From the NCBI RefSeq assembly GCF_017377395.1, contig NZ_CP061800.1:6903633-6967632 (forward strand): a stretch of DNA of 64,000 nucleotides, read 5' to 3'. The stretch is from Desulfonema magnum. Lineage in GTDB: Bacteria > Desulfobacterota > Desulfobacteria > Desulfobacterales > 4be13. Shown one piece after another: positions 8,194 to 16,034 of this stretch. Made by a program: the position numbers and the translations under genes. Position 1 is the first letter of the stretch, and every line of letters starts with the position of its first letter. A model generated the notes under the pieces. The model was not told the origin of the DNA and did no database searches. It saw only the letters and a program-made list of their open reading frames with translations.

Positions 8194-9861
8194 TCAATTT
8201 TTCAAACGATCCGCGCTGTGATTCAGAAAATCACCCACATACAGCAAATATTCAAAGGGCAGCTTGTCTTTGCTCATATCGCTCAGAATCGTGCCCAGGT
8301 TTCCGTGCATCACCTTTTCCTCTTTGGCGTAGCCAGCCTTGAAGACAATAGCCACGGGCGTATCCGCGGGATAGTGTTTTGACAGGCCGTCAATGAATTT
8401 TTTGAAGTCCGTCCGCATGGTGAACAGGACCATGGTACTCTGGTGAGCAGCCATTTCTTCCACAGACCATCCGGATGCCAGGATGACCGAATGGGAATTT
8501 TTACCTTCGGTGACTCCGGCTCGCAATGCCGCATTGGCGGCATTGAAGCAACTTACCCCGGGCACCACCTCGGTGTTCAGATCGTTCAGTTCGGTCAGAG
8601 ACCATGAACAGGGACCATACACCAGGGGGTCTCCGCTGTCGAGCATGGCAACGGTTTTGCCTTCAGCCACAGCTTTCCGGGCTATGGCCGCGAATTCAGC
8701 CTGTTTTTTATGGTATTCTTCGCAGCTCATGCGCTCTCTGGCCTGGTCTTTCGGTGTCACATCCGCGCATTTTTTTCCATAAAACGGGAACAATCGGTGA
8801 TAGCCGTGGATTACGTTTTTTCCGGCCAAATACTTTTCAAATTTTTTGCCAAGGCGTTTGTGAACGAAAATCAGATCCGCACTTTCAATAATCTTCAGCG
8901 CCTTCAGCGTGGCAATATCCGGGTCCCCGGGCCCGAGACCCACCAAATAGAACTTGCCTTTGCCGGCGTTTTCCGGGGACGGTTTTGCTTCGAATTGGGC
9001 GTGTTCCAAAGCTTTGCCAACATAGACAATGGACCGTCGGAAATCCATGTCCGGCAGGTTTGCCGCTAATCCGCCCACCGTGCCGCGAACCATTTTTTCC
9101 CTGCCAGCCATGCCCGCATTGGAAACAATGGCGGCCGGCATATCCGCGGGATGGACGGCCGAAAGCCGGGTGAAGAGTTCCTTCATGTCCCGGGGCATGA
9201 AAATGACCAATGTGGCCCGGTCATGTCCGGTCAGTTTTTCCAGTGTGTCCTTGCTGTCTTTGTGCTTAAAAGGAGCGGTCAGGATCACTTCCCCCAGGCT
9301 CACCTTCAGGACGGCATTGGCAGCGTTGAACGCGCTGAGTCCGGGCACCACCACCGGGTCAAGATCATGCAGTTCTTTCACTGCCCAGATATCCGGTCCG
9401 TAGATGGTGGGATCTCCGCTGCTCAACATTGCGACATGTTTCCCCTCTTTTACGGCTTGGCGGACGAGTTTGGCGAATTCGGCCTGCTTTTTATGAAACT
9501 CCTCGCAAGTCATGCCGTGCCAAGATTTTTTGTCTGCGGGAACTTGGGCGCAGTCCTTGCCGTAATATCGGAAAAGAACATTGTAGCCGTCCAGCACCTG
9601 TTTTCCCTTGAAATCCACAAGAGCAGACAGTTTTTCCTGTTTCTTTGCGTTGCAGAATACGATATCCGCCCCGCGAATCACATCCAATGCCCTGGATGTC
9701 AGCAGCTCGGCATCCCCCGGACCGACGCCCACAAGATGGAAACTCCCATTGACGGCCGCTTCCGCATTCAGAATATCAGCCCCGCATATGACCGAAACGA
9801 GCCAAAGCAAGGCCAACATCCATGTTATTCGTTTTTTTCCCCTTGTCATTTTGTTTTCCAT
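8194..9861 (-). CDS. Exported tandem tetrapyrrole-methylase-like protein 3 (two domains)
   Basis: 555 residues from the ATG at 9861, which lies 8 nt after ggagg; earlier in-frame ATGs are too close to or upstream of that site. A signal peptide (ITWMLALLWLVSVICGADIL to AEAA) is followed by two complete methylase domains. The first has LVGVGPGDAELLT, SSGDPTIYGP and VPGLSAFNAANAVLK; the second has LVGLGPGDPDIATLKA, DSGDPLVYGP, VPGVSCFNAANAALR, MVLFTM and FEYLLYVGDFLN. Both carry the same extra segment (YGKDC / YGKKC, later TCEEFHKKQAEF / SCEEYHKKQAEF) with two cysteines. SAM-motif residues are kept in both halves. Export of a fused double methylase is not something I know from the family; it may bind a tetrapyrrole in the periplasm. 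Confidence 0.85.
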   Translation of the reverse strand: MENKMTRGKKRITWMLALLWLVSVICGADILNAEAAVNGSFHLVGVGPGDAELLTSRALDVIRGADIVFCNAKKQEKLSALVDFKGKQVLDGYNVLFRYYGKDCAQVPADKKSWHGMTCEEFHKKQAEFAKLVRQAVKEGKHVAMLSSGDPTIYGPDIWAVKELHDLDPVVVPGLSAFNAANAVLKVSLGEVILTAPFKHKDSKDTLEKLTGHDRATLVIFMPRDMKELFTRLSAVHPADMPAAIVSNAGMAGREKMVRGTVGGLAANLPDMDFRRSIVYVGKALEHAQFEAKPSPENAGKGKFYLVGLGPGDPDIATLKALKIIESADLIFVHKRLGKKFEKYLAGKNVIHGYHRLFPFYGKKCADVTPKDQARERMSCEEYHKKQAEFAAIARKAVAEGKTVAMLDSGDPLVYGPCSWSLTELNDLNTEVVPGVSCFNAANAALRAGVTEGKNSHSVILASGWSVEEMAAHQSTMVLFTMRTDFKKFIDGLSKHYPADTPVAIVFKAGYAKEEKVMHGNLGTILSDMSKDKLPFEYLLYVGDFLNHSADRLKN

Positions 9862-9949
9862 TTCCATTTCCTCCAAATTATTATTTTTCACGGGCTAAGG
9901 GGCAAGGGGTTAAGGATTTCCGCCCCTTGCCCCTTGCCCCTTGCTCCTT

Positions 9950-11272
9950 TCACGGCATCACTGCGCCGATAAAACAAAAGTTGCCGCTTTCTCCGGAGCT
10001 GCTGGGCTTTTCGGCCTCGTCTTCTTCCGTAACTTCAGGTTCCTCACAAAAAACAATCTGCGCGGGCCGCATGGACCGGCTGTCATTATCATCGGGTATT
10101 GCAATACTTCCGTCTCCTGAATAAAGTCCCTGATTCGGCACGGTGATCAGGATATTCACCTCCTGATTCGTAACATTGCTGATCCACAGCCGATCATGTT
10201 TGTCCAGGCCGGTCCCGCCGCCCAGACCGGCAAACTGTTTGTTCTGCATGTAGTTCTGACTGCTGGCATTCAGCACAACCGCATCGGCCGCGCCCGCGGC
10301 CGGATCAAAATGATACAGGGTCTGGTCGCTTTCCGACGCTGCCCCGATAAAAAAACCGTCGGTTGCTGATATCAGCGCCATAGCGGTAAAGTATCCATAG
10401 GGATGAAGGTCGGCATCGCCGTCATCCAGTACAATAGCGGTGTCATAGGAATCCAGGGCGATCTGTTCAATCCCGCCAGTATAATCAGGCTGCGGAAGAA
10501 GAGTACCGCTGCCAAGGACATAAATCGCCCCGGTTTCCGCCAGATACTGAATGGAGACGGGATATTTCACGGAAAGGGGAATGCCATAAAGACCGGCATC
10601 GTCCTGCTCCGTATCAACCGGCAGGTCGGTTGCCGTGTCAATAACGGCAAGATATGCAGTCTGGGGGATGCCGTCACTATTCACGCGGCGCAATGCAATA
10701 AACGCTTTTCCGTTGACCAGCACCCCGCAACACATCTCCGGTGACCCGTCCCCGTCATCATAAACGCTGAAATCCAGTTCTCCGGTTTTAAATTCAGCTT
10801 CGTTTTCCGCCAGGGGATTCACAATCCACGCAACATTGCTGCCATAGCGAAGCAGATATGCTTTGCGTTCGGAAATGGTGATCATGTCCCAGGGCAGAGT
10901 GTCTCCGGTCTCATCGGACTCATAAGCCGCATACTGCCACACCTGATTGTCCAGGCTTTGGATATCATAACAGGTGACACGGTTCAGTCCCTGGCCTTCC
11001 ATGATAAAATAATATTCATAATGTGAGGCCGCCCGGATATCCGAAATGGTGAGTGTCATGTTATGTTCATTGAGCCTGGATCCGCCGGATTTCCGCTCCT
11101 GAATCCAGGAATAACTGCCCCCGAGTCCGCCAGTGTCTTTTGTCGTCACAATAGCATGCTGGTATTGCTCGCCATGAACCGGCAAAGTAATTGAAAGAAA
11201 AGAACAGATCACCGCGGCTGTCAAGGCGGTGATAAAAAATGTCCGTCTGATAATACGAGATATACGTTCCAT
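9950..11272 (-). CDS. Secreted propeller-like protein of the uptake cluster
   Basis: About 440 residues from the ATG at 11272 (MERISRIIRRT), with aggggg upstream. A signal peptide (FFITALTAAVICSFLSITL, then PVHG) leads into a long beta-rich protein with repeated strand patterns such as AYLAVIDTATDLP, GAIYVLGSGTLLPQP and GGGTGLDKHDRLWISN, which suggests a beta-propeller-like fold. The tail is acidic and ends SSSGESGNFCFIGAVMP; a C-terminal Gly/Ser-rich stretch followed by CFI is common on secreted Desulfobacterota proteins and may mark sorting. It lies between the tandem methylase and the first TonB receptor on the same strand and may be a surface or periplasmic partner of the receptor. I do not recognise a specific family. 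Confidence 0.7.
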   Translation of the reverse strand: MERISRIIRRTFFITALTAAVICSFLSITLPVHGEQYQHAIVTTKDTGGLGGSYSWIQERKSGGSRLNEHNMTLTISDIRAASHYEYYFIMEGQGLNRVTCYDIQSLDNQVWQYAAYESDETGDTLPWDMITISERKAYLLRYGSNVAWIVNPLAENEAEFKTGELDFSVYDDGDGSPEMCCGVLVNGKAFIALRRVNSDGIPQTAYLAVIDTATDLPVDTEQDDAGLYGIPLSVKYPVSIQYLAETGAIYVLGSGTLLPQPDYTGGIEQIALDSYDTAIVLDDGDADLHPYGYFTAMALISATDGFFIGAASESDQTLYHFDPAAGAADAVVLNASSQNYMQNKQFAGLGGGTGLDKHDRLWISNVTNQEVNILITVPNQGLYSGDGSIAIPDDNDSRSMRPAQIVFCEEPEVTEEDEAEKPSSSGESGNFCFIGAVMP

Positions 11273-11344
11273 CCATACCCCCCTGAGATTCAGGTTGCCG
11301 GGGATTGTATCCAATCCCCGGATAGTTTTAAATTCAATAGGTTG

Positions 11345-13519
11345 TCAGAATGTCATACTGAGGGATACGCCATAAGTCCTTTCCGTAGCCGGATATCCGC
11401 TGACATTGACGTACTCCTCATCCACGGCGTTATTGGCGAACACTTTAAGCGTCGGGTTTTCAATGCGATGCCATTTGTCAAAAAAACGATAGGACAGAGA
11501 TGCATCCATGACACCGTAGGAGTCAATTTTCACTCGCCGCACGTCAAACTCACCCGTGTCCTCATCAATGATCTCAATGACATCCCGCTCCTGCTTGTCC
11601 TGATGTTTGTAATCCAGATGAAACTGGAGCCGGTCGGTGATATCGTATGTCACACCCGCGTTGATACGGTATTTGGCCCGGTTGCCGAGATCATTGGCGC
11701 TCATTTCTTCGATGCCGCCTTTCGGTCCCTGATAATCCCAATCCACATACGCGAAACTGATATTCATGGAGAGCTTTTTGGTTATATTTCCATTGAGTTC
11801 CACCTCAATGCCGTTTTTGATCACATCCTCCAGATCCACCATGCGACGGCCCCAGGGGGCGTTCTGGAAATAATCGGAATTGGAATTGGCCCACATCACA
11901 TAGTTGTCAAATTCATAATGGGAACAGTCGACCATCAAGGTGATATCTTTCCACACCCGGCGCTCGAAAATCACGTCCATGCCATATCCTTTTGTGGGGT
12001 CGACCTCGACCCCTGATCCCCATGTTCAGACCTCGCAGGTGGCACGGGGGGTCCAGACCTTGCTCAGACCCACTGAGACCGAGGTATCTCTCAGGAAACC
12101 CGCCAGCCCGTCCAGATCATAGGTGGCAAAAGCCTTGGGCATCAGCTTGTCATAATGCCGGGTCACATATAGTTCCTGAATGTCCGGATTGGCGTATCCG
12201 CCGCTGCGAAAATTTTCATTGTTCCATAGAATTCGGATTTTTTCATAGCGCAGGCCCGGGGTAAAAGAGAGATGCGGTGTAATATACCAGCAGTCCTGGA
12301 TAAATCCCGCGAGCGTGCGGACAATCGCTTTGCTGGTATCATTCCCCAGACCCGCGGCATCCATGCCCACGGTCACCAAATGATTGTCGGTCAGGCGGAA
12401 CTCATTATGAATCTTCGCACCCAGGCTGGACCATTCGGTTTCGGCCAGCAGGCCGGAATCCGTCTCAAATTCCTGATCCTCATAAGTATAATATGCCCCC
12501 ACGGTCCATCGGCCGATTCCGGATGGCTGCTGCCAGTTAAATCTTATGGAATAAGGTTTTTTTTCCCGTCTTGCGTTCAAGTCCGGGTCCCGCCAGCGGC
12601 CGCTCACATCCCCCCGCTCCACCACCGGATAAGCATCGTCGTAAAAATTGCCGTCGGGATCATTTTCACAAGTAATGCCTTCTGTTTTATCGGTGTACGA
12701 CCCGAGCAGGCTCATATAGCCATTATTGGGAAGCAGCCATGCCATGCGCGCTGAAACCGTGGACAGGTCATTATCATTATTTTTCAGGTATCCGTCCGTA
12801 TGGTATTCCCTGAAACCCAGCACATAGTCCATGGACCCGCTTCCGCCGGACATTTTCATGGAAATATCCGAGGTGCCTAATGATGCATAACTGGTTGTGG
12901 CGTTGAATTTGGCTTCCGGCGTTTCTCTCCTGACCGGGGCCTTGGTTTTGATGTTGAGTACCCCGCCGAAGCTTTTGCCCTCGTATAGCGCGCTGTGAGG
13001 ACCGGGCAGAATTTCGATGGATCCGATCTGTTCCATGGGGATAAGGCTGTAATCCACGAAATGGCCGCCCCAGTGTCCTCCCAGTTTCTGAATGGCCAGA
13101 CCGTCCACCGCGGTGGTGAACTGGCGGGTGTCGAACCCCCGCATCTGGACATCGTCGTTGGTGGGGGACAGATCGCTGGCACCGCGGAAATCGAAAATGG
13201 CCCGGTCTTTCAAAATATCCAGAACTGTGTGCGGGGTGCCTGCTTTTTTATAATCCTCAGGATTGATGACAATAGCGCCCGGAGTGATTTTGATATTGTC
13301 CTTCAGCCGTTCGCCATGTACGGTGATTTCCTCCAGCGTGGCTGCTTTCGGCTGTTCAGCGATTTTCGGAGCATCAGCGGTTTCAGAGACTGCCTCCGGC
13401 TGTTCTCCTGTTTTCGGAGCATCAGCGGCAATTCCCTGAGTGGTTACAATAAACAGCATACATAGACCAACCACGAGCATGTGTAGCGGTCGGTCTGTTC
13501 CAAACATCCTCAAATTCAT
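11345..13519 (-). CDS. TonB-dependent receptor with in-frame UGA, probable selenoprotein (receptor A)
   Basis: 724 residues if the TGA at 12026-12028 is read as selenocysteine (U498). The start has an ideal site (aggaggaagaa). Signal peptide, then a plug domain: TonB-box-like EEITVHG, TPHTVLDILKDR, MRGFDTRQFTTAVDG, IGSIEILPGPHSALYEG, FGGVLNIKTKAP. The barrel follows and ends ERTYGVSLSMTF with the usual C-terminal Phe. The same frame stays open on both sides of the TGA and the barrel continues without missing residues: SKVWTPRATCEV-U-TWGSGVEVDPTKGYG matches the usual pattern of a Ser-Lys strand, an outer loop, then DPTKG and the next strand. Cys495 and U498 make a CxxU motif. A SECIS-like hairpin follows the TGA. 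A nonsense mutation is the alternative. Confidence 0.85.
11996..12025 (-). promoter_or_regulatory. SECIS-like hairpin after the UGA of receptor A
   Basis: On the minus-strand message, 12 nt after the TGA, ggggtcg (12013-12007) pairs perfectly with cgacccc (12002-11996) across the loop aggt. The E. coli fdhF SECIS has its upper hairpin 11 nt after UGA with loop AGGUCU, so spacing, stem length and the GGU in the loop all agree. The distance from UGA to the loop is 19 nt, the same as in receptor B. Confidence 0.75.
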
Positions 13520-14143
13520 TTCTTCCTCCTAATAGTCTTTTTGTGCATTTCTTCCTCCTATTTCCTATTTCTAAGTACTTCGTTTCATAATTAATATCCG
13601 GATTACTCTTACTCCTACTCCTACTCTTAATCTTAATCCTGCTTCCGATGTCCGATTAAGACAGTGGCGGGAGCAGGAGGAGTAAGAGCAGGAGCGGGAG
13701 AACCCGGACATTATTTCTGAAATGGAGCGCTAAGTGCTTAATTCCATAAATAATGTCCGGGTTGAGGCGCAATTTTTCAAACTGTGCCTGAACAGACTGC
13801 GAATCTGTTCCGCATGACTCAGCCCGCGACCGCGCAAAATCAGGTGAATTATATCTGCCACCGGGGCGCAAAGGCACGAAGTCTCACGAAGTCTCTTTGT
13901 GTTTTCTTCGTGTCTCTGTGTCTTTGCGGCGAAGGCGGCAGGTCGGATCACATAAGATCACTGTTCATTCCGCCCGGACATTATTTATGGGATTCAGCAC
14001 TAAGGGAGCATTTTCTAACGGGGCAGCCGATGATCCTGGCCGGTCCGGCTGCCTGTCTCTGACTGAAATGAAAAATCCAAAATCCGTAAGCCCTTTCTCC
14101 ATGCGGAGCTGACCGAAAAAGCTTAAATTGCCATCCTTTCTTT
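13520..14143. repeat. Repeat-filled gap between receptor A and exported methylase 4
   Basis: No gene seen. Contains a duplicated leader (catttcttcctccta twice, 13518-13560), short tactcc/ttaatc tandem units near 13600-13640, an inverted element built on cccggacattattt (about 13700-13765, with a single further end at 13974), and one copy of the cacaaaggcacgaag repeat (13859-13935) that also makes up the array at 27.8 kb. Confidence 0.6.
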
Positions 14144-15049
14144 TCATTTCTCATTGTTTTGCAATTTCATGCTTGCTTCATAAGGTTTGCCCTCAAGAAA
14201 ATCGCCGACAAACAGAAGCCCCATAAATTTCTCTTTTTCGTTGGAAAGCTTCTGTGCCATATCCCCGACAGTTCCCCGCAAAATGCGCTCCCGGCCAGGA
14301 TAGCCGGCCCAGAAAACAACAGCGCACGGCGTATCCGGCTTATACATTTCTCCCAAAGCGGAGAAGGTCTTCTCAGGATTGCCCAAAGCCATATACTGAA
14401 TCATGTTGACAGGATATTTGCTGAGGTCCTTTAATATCTGGCGATCTTCCAACTTGTGATCCATCAGAAACATGGGCGCGCTCTGCATGACAAAGCGGGC
14501 TTTATATGCGGGAATGATACTTTTGCCCAGTGCCGCCATTGCAGCGGCATCGCATCCCATTCCGGGAATAATGACAATATCCTGTTTGTCAAATTCTTCC
14601 ACATACCAGTGGCTCGGGCCAAACAGGCAGGGATTGCCGGAGTCGAGCAGACCGACATTTTTCCCCTTCTCCAGATGTTTTTTGATCTGCTCCGCCCGCT
14701 CATCTCTCAGCCTGAAGCGTTCCACTTTGAACTTGGCGTATTCTTCTTTTGTCAGTTCGCTGTAGCTTTTTCCATTGTAGTCCCAAAAACCCTTCCACGG
14801 GTCGAACAGAACTGGTTTATCTCCGATATATTCGGAAAAAAGTTTTACATGCTGTTCCGGTGCTATGATGGTATCCATCTGTTTAATTGTATCCAAAGCC
14901 TGCAATGTTGCCATCTGAGGGCCTGATGGGCCGATTCCGATAACATAAAAATGACCTCTGCCCCAGGCACCGGCCTGTGACGGAAAAAAGCCTGCGGCCA
15001 CTGCCACAGCAATGAACGCCATCACGATAATCTGTTTTACCTGTTTCAT
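14144..15049 (-). CDS. Exported tetrapyrrole-methylase-like protein 4, degenerate SAM motifs
   Basis: 301 residues. Signal peptide MKQVKQIIVMAFIAVAVAAG to AGAWG. The fold is recognisable from end to end: YVIGIGPSGPQMATLQALDT, LLDSGNPCLFGPSHW, IIPGMGCDAAAMAALG, CAVVFWAGYPGRERILRGTV and GLLFVGDFLEG. However the usual GxGPGDP is here GIGPSGP, and the usual SGDPxxYG is DSGNPCLFG, so two conserved aspartates are lost. This points to a binding role rather than catalysis, or to a different reaction. Cys at the insertion seen in proteins 2 and 3 is absent. Start chosen at the ATG after aaggaaaagta. Its leader has been amplified upstream into three 126-bp units. Confidence 0.83.
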   Translation of the reverse strand: MKQVKQIIVMAFIAVAVAAGFFPSQAGAWGRGHFYVIGIGPSGPQMATLQALDTIKQMDTIIAPEQHVKLFSEYIGDKPVLFDPWKGFWDYNGKSYSELTKEEYAKFKVERFRLRDERAEQIKKHLEKGKNVGLLDSGNPCLFGPSHWYVEEFDKQDIVIIPGMGCDAAAMAALGKSIIPAYKARFVMQSAPMFLMDHKLEDRQILKDLSKYPVNMIQYMALGNPEKTFSALGEMYKPDTPCAVVFWAGYPGRERILRGTVGDMAQKLSNEKEKFMGLLFVGDFLEGKPYEASMKLQNNEK

Positions 15050-15422
15050 TACTTTTCCTTTGTATTTCTATCTGTCTGTTCCTCCGGAGTGCCAAACTTG
15101 CAGTTTGGCAACGCCTCCGAGAGTCGCATAAATCCGGCGTGCGAAAATTAAGCGAAGCGTTTTTTCGCCTTTCATTACTTTTTCTTTGTATTTCTATCTG
15201 TCTGTTCCTCCGGAGTGCCAAACTTGCACTTTGGCAACGCCTCCGAGAGTCGCATAAATCCGGCGTGCGAAAATTAAGCGAAGCGTTTTTTCGCCTTTCA
15301 TTACTTTTTCTTTGTATTTCTATCTGTCTGTTCCTCCGGAGTGCCAAACTTGCAGTTTGGCAACGCCTCCGAGAGTCGCATAAATCCGGCGTGCGAAAAT
15401 TAAGCGAAGCGTTTTTTCGCCC
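15045..15422. repeat. Three tandem 126-bp units derived from a gene leader
   Basis: Units begin at 15045, 15171 and 15297 with ttcattactttt, and are nearly identical (for example gcagtttggc versus gcactttggc). The first unit contains the start codon and ribosome binding site of the exported methylase gene on the minus strand, so the repeat arose by duplication of that leader. Each unit also carries gccaaacttgcagtttggc and gtgcgaaaattaagcgaagcg; an inverted copy of the latter lies at 15455-15484. Open frames through the array are side effects of a period divisible by three. Confidence 0.85.
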
Positions 15423-15497
15423 CTGATATTTGAAGAATTCCGGCTGGATGCAAAAAACCGCTTCGCTTAATTTTTGCACGCCGGATAATGATATTTT

Positions 15498-15782
15498 TTA
15501 GTGTTTCCGTGTCTTCAGCTTCTGCCTGATGAAAGTCAAAAGATGCTTCCAATCTTGGATGCACAGTGCAAAAAAAAATCCAACAGTGCCTGTTGATGCC
15601 ATGCCGACCGGACATCCCTGCCGCCCGCAGAAGGGGCAGACAGCAAACGCTGCATAAAGACCTGAAAATCCGAACCAATAGGCTATAAATCTGAATACCC
15701 GTCCAACCGGAGACAGATTTTTGTTGTCATGTTTCTTCCCAATTGGCTGGGCTGCATGTGTCTCATTGTTAATATGTTTCAT
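15498..15782 (-). CDS. Small Cys-rich membrane protein (CPFCGRQGCPVG)
   Basis: 94 residues. Two predicted membrane segments (about residues 30-45 and 62-77) flank the motif VCPFCGRQGCPVG, a CxxC plus a third Cys on one membrane face. The C-terminus is basic (RQKLKTRKH). I do not recognise a named family. The cysteine cluster suggests metal or redox chemistry at the inner membrane and fits the metal/tetrapyrrole theme of the neighbours. The ribosome binding site is weak because a REP-like repeat lies directly upstream, so the start is less certain. It lies between receptor B and exported methylase 4 on the same strand. Confidence 0.55.
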   Translation of the reverse strand: MKHINNETHAAQPIGKKHDNKNLSPVGRVFRFIAYWFGFSGLYAAFAVCPFCGRQGCPVGMASTGTVGFFFALCIQDWKHLLTFIRQKLKTRKH

Positions 15783-15784
15783 TT

Positions 15785-15985
15785 TTAGTCCCGTAGGGAC
15801 TCTTGAGAATAGCCCGGCAATTCATTGCCGGGAGAGCGGAGTCCTCTGGATATTCCGTCCCGTAGGGACGGTTGAAGAAAAGCATATTCTCAATCGTCCC
15901 TACGGGACGAAAAAAAACAAGGGAAACCTTTCCCGGCAATGAATTGCCGGGCTATTTTCAGAAGTCCCTACGGGACTGAAAACAA
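15785..15985. repeat. REP-like palindrome cluster
   Basis: Same alternating motifs as at 7912-8100: gtcccgtagggac, cccggcaattcattgccggg, then gtcccgtagggacg, cgtccctacgggacg, cccggcaatgaattgccggg and gtccctacgggac. Lies between receptor B and the small Cys-rich membrane protein. Confidence 0.75.
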
Positions 15986-16034
15986 ATAGTCTCAACTAAT
16001 TTTCAAACACGCTCTAAGAGAGAATCGCTTTTGA

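Noticed and set aside
9950..9995. TGA at the end of the propeller-like protein as another selenocysteine
   Set aside because: Reading on gives only a low-complexity intergenic repeat with no protein-like continuation; it is an ordinary stop.
12026..12400. Plus-strand and alternative-frame open frames across the receptors and methylases
   Set aside because: They are shadows of the minus-strand genes, with no ribosome binding sites and no recognisable domains.
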